Assembly: GCF_900090195.1 (NCBI RefSeq)
Contig: NZ_LT607803.1
Location: 3,224,001-3,288,000 of the forward strand
Direction: 5' to 3'
From: Variovorax sp. HW608
GTDB taxonomy: Bacteria > Pseudomonadota > Gammaproteobacteria > Burkholderiales > Burkholderiaceae_C
DNA length: 64,000 nt
A model generated the notes under the pieces. It was not told where the DNA came from. It did not search any database and worked only from the letters and a program-made list of their open reading frames with translations. The position numbers and the translations under genes are program-made. Within the stretch, counting starts at the first letter, position 1. Each line of letters opens with the position of its first letter. This document shows positions 45,665 to 54,181 of the stretch, piece after piece.

Positions 45665-46042
45665 TCAGCCCCGGTTCGGGTCGTAGGGATGATGGTCGTA
45701 CCGGTTCGGTATGCCGTCATGGTCGCTGTCCCAGCGGCCGTGTTGGTATTCCCAGCGGCCATCGCGTTCACGCCATTCCGGTGCGCGGTAGGCATAGCCC
45801 GGCCTTTCGCGCATCCAGTTGCCGCGATTCCACACATGGTGATGGCCGTTCCACTCGTAGTGGCCCGGTGCCCAGACGTAGCCCGGGCGCGGCGGCGGAA
45901 CCGGCTCGTAGCGCGGCGGCGGCGGCGCGACCTGCACCGAGATCACGGCCTGGGCCTGCGCAGCGGTCGGCGCGACCATCGCGGTGCCCACCGTCAGCAC
46001 GGATGCGACTCCCATTGCGAAAGTGACAGCGAGTTTTTTCAT
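45665..46042 (-). CDS. Exported YXWGXW/WXXGXW repeat protein
   Basis: A 125-residue protein with a signal peptide (cleaved near AAQAQA) and repeats of aromatic-Gly-Trp type: YVWAPGHYEWNG, HVWNRGNW, RWEYQHGRWD. Such BcpO-like proteins are common in Burkholderiales and sit in the periplasm or outer membrane. The C-terminus DSDHDGIPNRYDHHPYD is rich in Asp and His and might bind metal. Function is unknown. The stop is 2 bp from the convergent lrgB stop. Confidence 0.8.
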   Translation of the reverse strand: MKKLAVTFAMGVASVLTVGTAMVAPTAAQAQAVISVQVAPPPPRYEPVPPPRPGYVWAPGHYEWNGHHHVWNRGNWMRERPGYAYRAPEWRERDGRWEYQHGRWDSDHDGIPNRYDHHPYDPNRG

Positions 46043-46190
46043 GGGGACTCCTTCGAGTTGCTGGAGACTTCATCCTCCACGCCCCATGTGAACTGCTTGT
46101 AAGCCGCTGACGAAGTGTTGTGTAGAGCTGTGACTTCCCTGGTCGACCGGAACGCACGCGTAGGCCTGCTCCTGCAGAAGCACGCGCGAT

Positions 46191-49100
46191 TCACCAGGTA
46201 TCGACGTAGGCCGTTGCCTCGCGCTTCGACGCGGCGCAAGACGCCAGGCCGCGCACCAGCCAGGCGCGCGTATCCGCCGGATCGATCACCGCATCGATCT
46301 CCAGCGTCTGCGCCATGTGGATCGCCTCGCCGTTCGCGTACTGCTGCGCGACCAGCTTCCTGAACAGCGCGTCGCGCTCCGGCCCTTCGGCGGCGGCTTC
46401 GAGCTCCTTGCGGAAGCCGAGCCGCACGGCCCCTTCGAGCCCCATCGCGCCGAACTCGCCGGTCGGCCACGCGACCGTGAACACCGGCGCGTCGAAGCCG
46501 CCCGCAGTCATGGCCTGCGCGCCGAGACCGTAGCCCTTGCGCAGCACCACCGCGAAGTAGGGCACCCGCAGATGCGATGCAACCATGAACATACGGCACA
46601 CGCGGCGCACCTGCGCCTGCGCCTCGACCTCGGGGCCGACCATGAAACCCGGCGTGTCGCACAGCGCAACCAGCGGCAGGCCGTGTGCATTGCACAGTTG
46701 CATGAAGCGCGCGGCCTTGTCCGCGGCCTCGACATCGATCGCGCCGCCGAGGTGATGCGGGTTGTTCGCGAGCAACCCCACCGGCTTGCCCTCGATGCGC
46801 GCGAGCGCGGTCACGATGCCGGCGCCGAAGCCGGCGCGCAGTTCCAGCAGCGAGCCGGTGTCGGCCACGCCGCGCATCGCCGCGCGCACGTCGTAGACGC
46901 GCAGGCGGTTCTCGGGGATCGCATGGCGCAGCGCGCGCGGATCGGCGCATTCCCAATCGCTCGTCCCTCCCTGGAAGTACGAGAGGTACAGCTTCGCGGC
47001 CGCCACCGCTTCGACCTCGTCCTTCACGAGGATGTCGATCACGCCATTGCGAGACTGCACGCTGCTCGGCCCGATCTGCTCCGGCGCGAAGCTGCCGAGG
47101 CCGCCGCCCTCGATCATCGCGGGCCCGCTCATGCCGATGTTGCTGGCCTCGGTCGCGATGATCACGTCCGCGCAGCCCAGCAGCGCCGCATTGCCGGCGA
47201 AGCAGCGTCCATGCACGATGCCGACGACCGGCACCTTGCCCGAGAGCGCCGCGAACTGGCTGAAGGTGTGGTTGTTGAGGCCGGCGACGATCGGCATGTC
47301 GGTGTCGCCCGGCCGGCCGCCGCCGCCCTCGGCGAACAGCACCACCGGCAAGTTCAACTGGTGCGCGATGCCCAGCATGCGGTCGGTCTTGTGGTGATTG
47401 CGCAGGCCCTGCGTGCCGGCGAGCACGGTGTAGTCGTAGGACATCACGACGCAGCGCGATTTCTCGGGGCCGAACCGTTTCGCATTGATGCTGCCGATGC
47501 CGGTCACCATGCCGTCGGCCGGCGTGTTGGCGATCAGGTCCTCGAGCGAACGGCGGCGCGTCTGCGCGGCGATCGCCAGCGCGCCGTATTCGGTGAAGTT
47601 GCCCGGGTCCTCGGCCAACTCGCACAGGTCGGCGATGTTCTCGCGCGCAGTGCGGCCGCCCTGCGCGTGGCGCTTCGCGACAGCGGCCTTGCGGTTCGCA
47701 TCGAGCGTGAAGGCGTGGCGGTCGATCACCTTCTGCAGATCGGGGCGGATCGCGCCGAGGTCCTGCTCGGTACGCACCTCGCCTTCGACCGCATGGGCAT
47801 CGACCGGCTCCAGCTTCACGAGGGACTGGCCTTCGACGAGGTAGTCGCCGGGCTCCGCGAGCAAAGCGACCACGCGGCCGGCCGCGGGCGCGTGCAGCAG
47901 GTGCTCCATCTTCATCGCTTCGAGCACGCCGATCTGCGCGCCGGCCGGGACCACGTCGCCGACGTCGACCTCGAACTGAACGAGCTTCGCGGGCATCGGG
48001 GCCTTGATGCGAAGGCCGTCTTCGTCGTCCGGCTGCACGGTCGCGTCGGCCTGGATCGCGGCCGGCCGCGCATGCTTCGCGACCGCCGCATCGATGTGGG
48101 CCGCCGAGGCGAGCAGGTCCGCCAGATGCGCTTCGACGAAACGCGTGTGCACGGCCTGCACGGCGAACTCGGGGCGCGTGCCGATCGCACGCAGGAGCGA
48201 CAGATTGGTCGCGATGCCGTCGACATGGCACTCTTCGAGCGCACGCAGCGATCGTCGCACCGCATCGGCAAAACGCGGCGACGGCGAATGCACGATGAGC
48301 TTGGCGAGCAGCGTGTCGTAGTGCGGCGAAGGCGAAAGGCCCGCATAGCCGTGCGAATCGACCCGCACGCCCGGCCCCGCCGGCAGGTCGAATCGCGTCA
48401 GCGTGCCGCCGGACGGGCGCGCATTGCCTTGCGCATCGAGCGTCTCGGCGTTGATGCGCCACTGCACCGCGAAGCCGCGCTGCGCTGCAGTGCGAGTGCC
48501 GTCGATGCCCAGATCCGCGAGCGTCTGCCCGCTCGCGACGCCCACCTGGAGCTGCACCAGGTCGAGTCCGGTCACCGCCTCGGTCACCGTGTGCTCGACC
48601 TGCAGGCGCGGATTGGCTTCGATGAAGACGAAGGGCAGCGTCGTCGAGTGTTCGTCGACGAGGAATTCGAAGGTGCCGAGGCTCTGGTAGCCCACCGCCT
48701 TCGCCATGCGCAGCGCGGCCTGCGTGACCTTGTCGCGCAACGCTTCAGGCAGGGAGGGACTCGGCGCGATCTCGACCAGCTTCTGGAAGCGCCGCTGCAG
48801 CGTGCATTCGCGCTCGCCCAGGCTCGCGACCGCCTGGCCGTCGCCGAGCACCTGCACCTCGATGTGCCGCGCATTGCGCATCAGGCGCTCGACGTAGACG
48901 CCTTCGACGCCGAAGGCGGCCCTGGCTTCGGACATGCAGCGCGCATGGGCGTCGGGCAGCTCGTCGGCGCCGAGCACCGCGCGCATGCCGCGCCCACCGC
49001 CGCCGCCGATCGCCTTCACCATCACCCCGGCGCCGTCGGCCTGCTGCGCCGCGAAGAAGGCCTGCGCTTCGGCCAGCGTGACCGCGCCCGCGCTGCCGGG

Positions 49101-49490
49101 CATCACCGGCACGCCGCACTGCTCGGCCAGCGCCCGCGCACGCGCCTTGTCGCCGAAGAGCGAAAGCTGCCCGGGCGTCGGGCCGATGAAGCGCAGGCCC
49201 GCGTCGGCGCAGGCCTGCGCGAAGTCGGCGCGCTCGCTCAGGAAGCCATAGCCCGGGTGCACCGCATCGCAGCCGTGCGCGCGCGCGATCGCGATCAGCG
49301 CGGCCATGTCGAGGTACGCCGACGGCCCGGTGGCCGAGAGGGGAACCGCCACGTCGGCCAGCTGCACATGCAATGCCGCCGCATCGTCCTTCGCATGCAC
49401 CGCCACGCTCGCGATGCCCAGGTCGCGCAGCGCGCGCACCAGCCGCACCGCGATCTCGCCGCGGTTGGCAATCAGAACTCTCTGCAGCAT
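46191..49490 (-). CDS. Single-chain biotin-dependent acyl-CoA carboxylase (BC-BCCP-CT)
   Basis: A 1099-residue enzyme that unites all parts of an acyl-CoA carboxylase. Residues 1 to about 455 are biotin carboxylase (LIANRGEIAVRL; the Gly-rich GGGGGRGM loop; FIEANPRLQVEHTV). About 500-575 is the biotin carrier with biotinyl Lys near 527 in LEAMKMEHLL. About 590-1090 is the carboxyltransferase (AEGGGGRPGD; CDTPGFMVGPEVE). The architecture matches single-chain long-chain acyl-CoA carboxylases. The gene is followed upstream by an acyl-CoA ligase that may supply its substrate. Confidence 0.9.
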   Translation of the reverse strand: MLQRVLIANRGEIAVRLVRALRDLGIASVAVHAKDDAAALHVQLADVAVPLSATGPSAYLDMAALIAIARAHGCDAVHPGYGFLSERADFAQACADAGLRFIGPTPGQLSLFGDKARARALAEQCGVPVMPGSAGAVTLAEAQAFFAAQQADGAGVMVKAIGGGGGRGMRAVLGADELPDAHARCMSEARAAFGVEGVYVERLMRNARHIEVQVLGDGQAVASLGERECTLQRRFQKLVEIAPSPSLPEALRDKVTQAALRMAKAVGYQSLGTFEFLVDEHSTTLPFVFIEANPRLQVEHTVTEAVTGLDLVQLQVGVASGQTLADLGIDGTRTAAQRGFAVQWRINAETLDAQGNARPSGGTLTRFDLPAGPGVRVDSHGYAGLSPSPHYDTLLAKLIVHSPSPRFADAVRRSLRALEECHVDGIATNLSLLRAIGTRPEFAVQAVHTRFVEAHLADLLASAAHIDAAVAKHARPAAIQADATVQPDDEDGLRIKAPMPAKLVQFEVDVGDVVPAGAQIGVLEAMKMEHLLHAPAAGRVVALLAEPGDYLVEGQSLVKLEPVDAHAVEGEVRTEQDLGAIRPDLQKVIDRHAFTLDANRKAAVAKRHAQGGRTARENIADLCELAEDPGNFTEYGALAIAAQTRRRSLEDLIANTPADGMVTGIGSINAKRFGPEKSRCVVMSYDYTVLAGTQGLRNHHKTDRMLGIAHQLNLPVVLFAEGGGGRPGDTDMPIVAGLNNHTFSQFAALSGKVPVVGIVHGRCFAGNAALLGCADVIIATEASNIGMSGPAMIEGGGLGSFAPEQIGPSSVQSRNGVIDILVKDEVEAVAAAKLYLSYFQGGTSDWECADPRALRHAIPENRLRVYDVRAAMRGVADTGSLLELRAGFGAGIVTALARIEGKPVGLLANNPHHLGGAIDVEAADKAARFMQLCNAHGLPLVALCDTPGFMVGPEVEAQAQVRRVCRMFMVASHLRVPYFAVVLRKGYGLGAQAMTAGGFDAPVFTVAWPTGEFGAMGLEGAVRLGFRKELEAAAEGPERDALFRKLVAQQYANGEAIHMAQTLEIDAVIDPADTRAWLVRGLASCAASKREATAYVDTW

Positions 49491-49494
49491 TCGA

Positions 49495-51108
49495 TCAATC
49501 CTTCAACAGTCGGCGCAGCACCTTGCCGGCGCCTGTCGTCGGCAACGCATCGATGAAGCGAACCACGCGCGGTGCCTTGTAGCTGGCCATGTTGTCGCGC
49601 GACCAGGCGACGAGCGCGTCCGCATCGATCTCGGCGCCCGGCCTCTTCACGATGAACGCCTTGACCACCTCGCCCTTCTCCGCATCGGGCTGCGCAACCA
49701 CGGCTGCCTGCGCTACGGCGGGGTGCTTGATGAGGATGGTCTCGACCTCCTCGGGGAACACGCTGTAACCCGAGACCTTGATCATTTCCTTGAAGCGGCC
49801 GATGAAGGTGAGGTAGCCGTCGGCATCGAGCTTGCCCATGTCGCCGGTGTGCACCCATCCGTTGCGCAGGGTCGCGGCGGTGGCTTCGGGCTTGTTCCAG
49901 TAGCCCTTGAAGGTGCCCGGGCTGGCGAGCACGATCTCGCCGATCTCGCCCGTCGGCTTGGCCGCGCCGGTGTCGGGATCGATGATGCGGATGGTCACGC
50001 CCGGCACCGCCACGCCCTGCGTGCCCCAGCGCGGCGCATGGTGCGGCGTGTAGGTGTCGCAGGTGTGGCTTTCGCTTAGGCCATAGGCGGCCTCGAACGA
50101 GCTGCAGTTCTTCGCGAAGCCGCGCCACTGCTGCGCCAGCGGCTCGGTGAAGGCGATGCCGAAGCTGGTCACCGGGTTCATGCTGAGGGTCGAGAGATCG
50201 ATGCCGGCGATGCCCGGCACCTGCATGCACGCGACGTTCATCGGCGCGATGCTGTACCACCACGTGACTCTGTAGCGCTCGATCGCCTGCAGGGCGGCGC
50301 GGGGCTCGAAGCGGTGCAGCAGGACCGAGGTCGCGCCGGTGAGCACCGGCACGTTCACGCCCATCAGCATGCCGGCGATGTGATAGAGCGGCGCGATCGA
50401 CAGCAGCACGTCGCCGCCGTTGACGCCGTTGCAGTCGGCCGCGGCGCGGGTCTTGAAGAGCGCGTTGCCGTAGCTGAGCATCGCGCCCTTGGGCAGGCCG
50501 GTGGTGCCCGAGGTGTAGGTCATGAGCGCGACGTCATCCAGCGACAGCGCCACCGGTGCGGGGCGCGCGCCGCTCTTCATCACGGCGAGGAAGTCTTCGC
50601 ACCCTGCCGGCACGCTGCGCGCTTCGCCTTGCGCAGCGGCCACCTCGGCGGGCAGGTCCAGTGCAGGCGACGCGGGCAGCAGGTCTGCGTAGTGCACCAC
50701 GAACACATGCGCGAGTGCGCTCGTCGCCCGCACCTTGTCGACCACCGGCAGCAGCGACGATGCCGCGACGATCACGCGTGCCTTCAGGTCGTTCACCTGG
50801 TAGGCCAGCTCGTGCTCCTTGTTGAGCGGGCCGCTTGGGCAGACGATGGCGCCGATCTTCTGGATGCCGTAGTGCGCGACGAGGTACTGCGGGCAGTTGT
50901 TGAGGAAGAGCACCACCGGATCGCCCTTGCCGACACCGATCGCCTGCAGCCTCGCGGCGAAGGCATCGCTCGCGGCATCGAGCTCGGCGTAGCTCATCGC
51001 GTGGCCGTACCAGATGCAGGCCGGATGGCTGCCGCGCTCGCGCGCATGCGTGCGCAGGTACTCGTGCAGGGGCTGCTGCGGTCGGTCGGGAAGCTGGGTT
51101 GTCTCCAT
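49495..51108 (-). CDS. AMP-forming acyl-CoA ligase
   Basis: A 537-residue adenylate-forming enzyme that activates a carboxylic acid to its CoA thioester. It has the P-loop LMTYTSGTTGLPKGAM near residue 195, YGLSESHTCDTY near 340, WVHTGDMG and the catalytic Lys in the LPTTGAGKVLRRLL end. It lies 4 bp before the carboxylase gene on the same strand, so the pair probably works together: activation, then carboxylation. A divergent TetR gene is likely the regulator. Confidence 0.9.
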   Translation of the reverse strand: METTQLPDRPQQPLHEYLRTHARERGSHPACIWYGHAMSYAELDAASDAFAARLQAIGVGKGDPVVLFLNNCPQYLVAHYGIQKIGAIVCPSGPLNKEHELAYQVNDLKARVIVAASSLLPVVDKVRATSALAHVFVVHYADLLPASPALDLPAEVAAAQGEARSVPAGCEDFLAVMKSGARPAPVALSLDDVALMTYTSGTTGLPKGAMLSYGNALFKTRAAADCNGVNGGDVLLSIAPLYHIAGMLMGVNVPVLTGATSVLLHRFEPRAALQAIERYRVTWWYSIAPMNVACMQVPGIAGIDLSTLSMNPVTSFGIAFTEPLAQQWRGFAKNCSSFEAAYGLSESHTCDTYTPHHAPRWGTQGVAVPGVTIRIIDPDTGAAKPTGEIGEIVLASPGTFKGYWNKPEATAATLRNGWVHTGDMGKLDADGYLTFIGRFKEMIKVSGYSVFPEEVETILIKHPAVAQAAVVAQPDAEKGEVVKAFIVKRPGAEIDADALVAWSRDNMASYKAPRVVRFIDALPTTGAGKVLRRLLKD

Positions 51109-51191
51109 GGCGTCACTCCAAGGTCTGTGATCTTCGGGTTATCGATAGGGCTTGGCCGCTTGCCAATCGCCGCATGGTGCACGAACAATCC

Positions 51192-51203
51192 TACCCATGG
51201 GTA
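51192..51203 (+). promoter_or_regulatory. 12-bp palindrome over the tetR start codon
   Basis: TACCCATGGGTA is a perfect palindrome that contains the ATG (51197-51199) of the TetR-family gene and lies in the 88-bp gap to the divergent ligase gene. It is a reasonable operator for the regulator acting on both directions. Function is inferred. Confidence 0.4.
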
Positions 51204-51886
51204 TAACTTCGGCGACACCGCACAAACCCTCTGGGCAAGGCCCTGCGCCCGCCGCGCGGCCCGACCGCCCGCAGGGCACGGGCCGGCAGCGCGCCGCCAC
51301 CGCGGGCACCGACGTGCAGCGCGAGCGCATCCTGCAGGCGGCCACGCAGCTCTTTGCGACGCAGGGCTACGCCAACACCACGATGGCGCAGATCGTGCGC
51401 GCGCTCGATGCGACCAAGCCCTTCGTCTATTACTACTTCCGCGACAAGCAGGAGATCTTCGAGACGCTGTCGTGGCGGCCCGCGGTGGACTGCTTCACCG
51501 CGATGGACTTCCCGCCCGACGACCACCGCCGCGCCGTCCTGAAGGTCAAGGAAGGCATCGAGCGGCTGATCCGCGCCACCATCTCGCACTACCCCTGCGC
51601 CTTCTTCGCCTACAAGGAGCCGCAGGTGTACCGCCCCGAGTACCTCGCGGCGCAGAAGAAGCTCGCGCATCACTTCTACGACCAGCTCTTTCCGCTGCTG
51701 GAAGAGGCGCGGCGCGACGGCGACCTCGACTTCGGCGAAACCAAGATCACCGCGTTCGCGGCGCTGAGCCTGCCGGGCTTTCTCTTCAGCTGGTACAAGC
51801 CCGACGGCCGTCTTTCGCCGGAAGAAATGACGGCCGAACTCTCGAAGCTCGCATGGCGCGTGATCGGCCTGCGCGAGCGCCGATAA
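51197..51886 (+). CDS. TetR/AcrR family transcriptional regulator
   Basis: A 229-residue regulator. The start is the ATG 51197-51199 (MGITSATPHKPSGQG); the N-terminal 30 residues are Pro/Ala/Arg-rich. The TetR helix-turn-helix is at about residues 45-80 (AATQLFATQGYANTTMAQIV, VYYYFRDKQEIF). It is divergent from the ligase-carboxylase operon and 20 bp before a receptor gene, so it probably controls both in response to an acyl-CoA or acid. Confidence 0.88.
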   Translation: MGITSATPHKPSGQGPAPAARPDRPQGTGRQRAATAGTDVQRERILQAATQLFATQGYANTTMAQIVRALDATKPFVYYYFRDKQEIFETLSWRPAVDCFTAMDFPPDDHRRAVLKVKEGIERLIRATISHYPCAFFAYKEPQVYRPEYLAAQKKLAHHFYDQLFPLLEEARRDGDLDFGETKITAFAALSLPGFLFSWYKPDGRLSPEEMTAELSKLAWRVIGLRERR

Positions 51887-51906
51887 CCACCCACCGGAGA
51901 CAGTCC

Positions 51907-53154
51907 ATGAAGTTCCCTTCCCTGCTCGCGCCCGTGGCGGCCGCGGCGCTCGTCACCGCCGGTTCGGCGCACGCGCAGCAGACCTACAAGATCGCCTACA
52001 TCGACCCGCTCTCGGGCCCCTTCGCGAACGTGGGCGAGCTGATGCTCACGCACACCCAGTTCGCGATCGAGGACATCAACGCCAAGGGCGGCGTGCTCGG
52101 CGGCACCAGGCTGCAGCTGCTCCAGTTCGACAGCAAGCTCTCGGCGCAGGAGAGCCAGAGCGCGCTGCAGGCGGCGATCGACCAGGGCGCGCGCGCGATC
52201 GTCACCGGCGGCTCGGGCTCGTCGGTGGTGAGCTCGATCGTGCAGGCGGTGAACAAGTGGAACCAGCGCAACCCGGGCAAGGAGCTGCTGGTGCTCAACC
52301 ACTCGTCGATCGACCCCGAGCTGACCGGCAGGCAATGCAGCTTCTGGCACTTCCAGACCGATGCGAACACGGCGATGAAGATGAAGGCCATCGCCAACTA
52401 CATCAAGAAGACGCCGGAGGTGAAGAAGGTCTACCTGCTGAACCAGGACTACGCGCACGGCAAGCAGTGGGCCAGCTACGGCCGCCAGTTGGTGGGCCTC
52501 GCGCGGCCCGACATCCAGTTCGTCGGCGAGACGCTGCACCCGATCGGCCGGGTGAAGGACTTCGCGCCCTATGTCGCGAACATCCGCCAGTCGGGCGCCG
52601 ATTCTGTGATCACCGGCAACTGGGGCCAGGACATGACGCTGCTGCTCAAGGCCGCGGGCGATGCGGGCTACGACCTGCACTACTTCAACCACAGCGCCGG
52701 CTCGGTACCGGGCACCGTGCTCGCGGTGTCGCAGGCGAAGATCGGACAGCTCACCTGGGTGGCCGAGTGGCATCCGGGCCAGGCCGATTCGCCGAAGGTC
52801 GATGCGCTCGCCAAGGCCTACAAGGCCAAGACGGGCAAGGACTTCCTCGCGCCGCGCATCGAGATGACGCCGCGCCTGCTGGCTGCCGCGATCAACAAGG
52901 CCGGCAGCATGGACACGCCCAAGGTGGCGAAGGCCATGGAGAACCTCACGTTCGATTCGGTGGTCGGCCCGGTGCGCATGCGCGCCGAAGACCATCAGCT
53001 GCTGATCCCGCAGGTGGTCAACACCATCGCGCCGGTGGACGGCAAGACGGTGAAGGTCGGCTGGGAAGGCACCAACTACGGCTTCCGCACCGATGCGGTC
53101 TACAGCGGCAACGAGCTCGCGCAGGGCACGGACTGCAAGATGGCGCAGCCCTGA
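51907..53154 (+). CDS. ABC transporter substrate-binding protein, branched-chain amino-acid (LivJ) type
   Basis: A 415-residue periplasmic binding protein with a signal peptide (MKFPSLLAPVAAAALVTAGS, cleaved after AHA) and a type I periplasmic-binding fold: YIDPLSGPFANVGELML, INAKGGVLGGTRL, TGGSGSSVVSSI. The permease and ATPase genes are not in the window. Its place beside the acyl-CoA genes suggests import of the acid that they activate, which is inference. Confidence 0.9.
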   Translation: MKFPSLLAPVAAAALVTAGSAHAQQTYKIAYIDPLSGPFANVGELMLTHTQFAIEDINAKGGVLGGTRLQLLQFDSKLSAQESQSALQAAIDQGARAIVTGGSGSSVVSSIVQAVNKWNQRNPGKELLVLNHSSIDPELTGRQCSFWHFQTDANTAMKMKAIANYIKKTPEVKKVYLLNQDYAHGKQWASYGRQLVGLARPDIQFVGETLHPIGRVKDFAPYVANIRQSGADSVITGNWGQDMTLLLKAAGDAGYDLHYFNHSAGSVPGTVLAVSQAKIGQLTWVAEWHPGQADSPKVDALAKAYKAKTGKDFLAPRIEMTPRLLAAAINKAGSMDTPKVAKAMENLTFDSVVGPVRMRAEDHQLLIPQVVNTIAPVDGKTVKVGWEGTNYGFRTDAVYSGNELAQGTDCKMAQP

Positions 53155-53238
53155 GCGGGCGGCCCCCTCGGCAACCCGGGGGCGGGCCCGGTCCCGATGC
53201 TGTACCGTTAGGCATCGCACTTCCGGAGGCCCCTGCCC

Positions 53239-54150
53239 ATGACCGCGACCCTGCAACTCATCGGCGCACCGACCGATATCGGCGCCAGCACGCGAGGCGC
53301 CGGCATGGGCCCCGACGCGCTGCGCGTGGCCGGCCTCGCGCAGACGCTCGCGCGCCTCGGCTTCGAGGTCATGGACCAGGGCAATCTTTCCGGGCCGGCG
53401 ACGCCCTGGATCGCGCCGACCGCCGAGCTGCATCACCTCGACGAAGTCGTGGCGTGGAACCGGGCGGTCTACGACGCCGTCGATGCCGCGCTCACGGCCA
53501 ATCAGCTGCCGATCCTGCTGGGCGGCGACCACAGCATCGCGGTCGGCTCGATCAGCGCCATCGCCCGGCATGCGCGACAGCGCGGCAAGAAGCTGCGCGT
53601 GCTGTGGCTCGATGCGCATTCCGATGTCAACACCGAGACCACCAGCCCGAGCGGCAACCTGCACGGCATGCCGGTCTCGTGCCTGCTGGGCCACGGCCCG
53701 GAAGCGCTGACGGGCTGGAGCGGCGAACGCGCTGCGCTCGAGCACGACGCGATCCGCTTCATCGGCATCCGCAGCGTCGACGCGCATGAAAAAGCGGCGA
53801 TCCGCACGATGGGCCTCAACGTGTTCGACATGCGCCACATCGACGAGCACGGCATGCGCACCACCATGACCGAGGCGCTGCAGGACGTGGACGAGGACAC
53901 GCACCTGCATGTGAGCTTCGACCTCGACTGCCTCGACCCCGACTACGCGCCCGGCGTGGGCACCGGCGTGCGCGGCGGGCCGACGTGGCGCGAGATGCAG
54001 CTTTGCATGGAGATGATCGCCGACACCGGCCGGCTGTCGTCGCTGGACGTGGTCGAGCTCAACCCGGCGCTGGACGTGCGCAACCGCACGGCGGAAGTGG
54101 CGGTGGAGCTGATCGAAAGCCTGTTCGGCAAGTCGACCTTGTCCCGGTAA
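53239..54150 (+). CDS. rocF: Arginase
   Basis: Arginase hydrolyses arginine to ornithine and urea with two Mn ions. The 303-residue product has the metal motifs GGDHSIAVGS near residue 94, LDAHSDVN near 128 and SFDLDCLDPDYAPGVGTGVR near 227, and the normal length. A 53-bp piece of its third motif recurs as a remnant at 56280. It stands alone, 85 bp after the receptor gene. Confidence 0.94.
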   Translation: MTATLQLIGAPTDIGASTRGAGMGPDALRVAGLAQTLARLGFEVMDQGNLSGPATPWIAPTAELHHLDEVVAWNRAVYDAVDAALTANQLPILLGGDHSIAVGSISAIARHARQRGKKLRVLWLDAHSDVNTETTSPSGNLHGMPVSCLLGHGPEALTGWSGERAALEHDAIRFIGIRSVDAHEKAAIRTMGLNVFDMRHIDEHGMRTTMTEALQDVDEDTHLHVSFDLDCLDPDYAPGVGTGVRGGPTWREMQLCMEMIADTGRLSSLDVVELNPALDVRNRTAEVAVELIESLFGKSTLSR

Positions 54151-54181
54151 GGCCCGGATTCCGTTGGCCGGCGGGTTCTCG

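Noticed and set aside
46317..49556. A 1079-codon open frame opposite the carboxylase gene
   Set aside because: Antisense shadow of the biotin-dependent carboxylase; no ribosome-binding site or recognisable domain.
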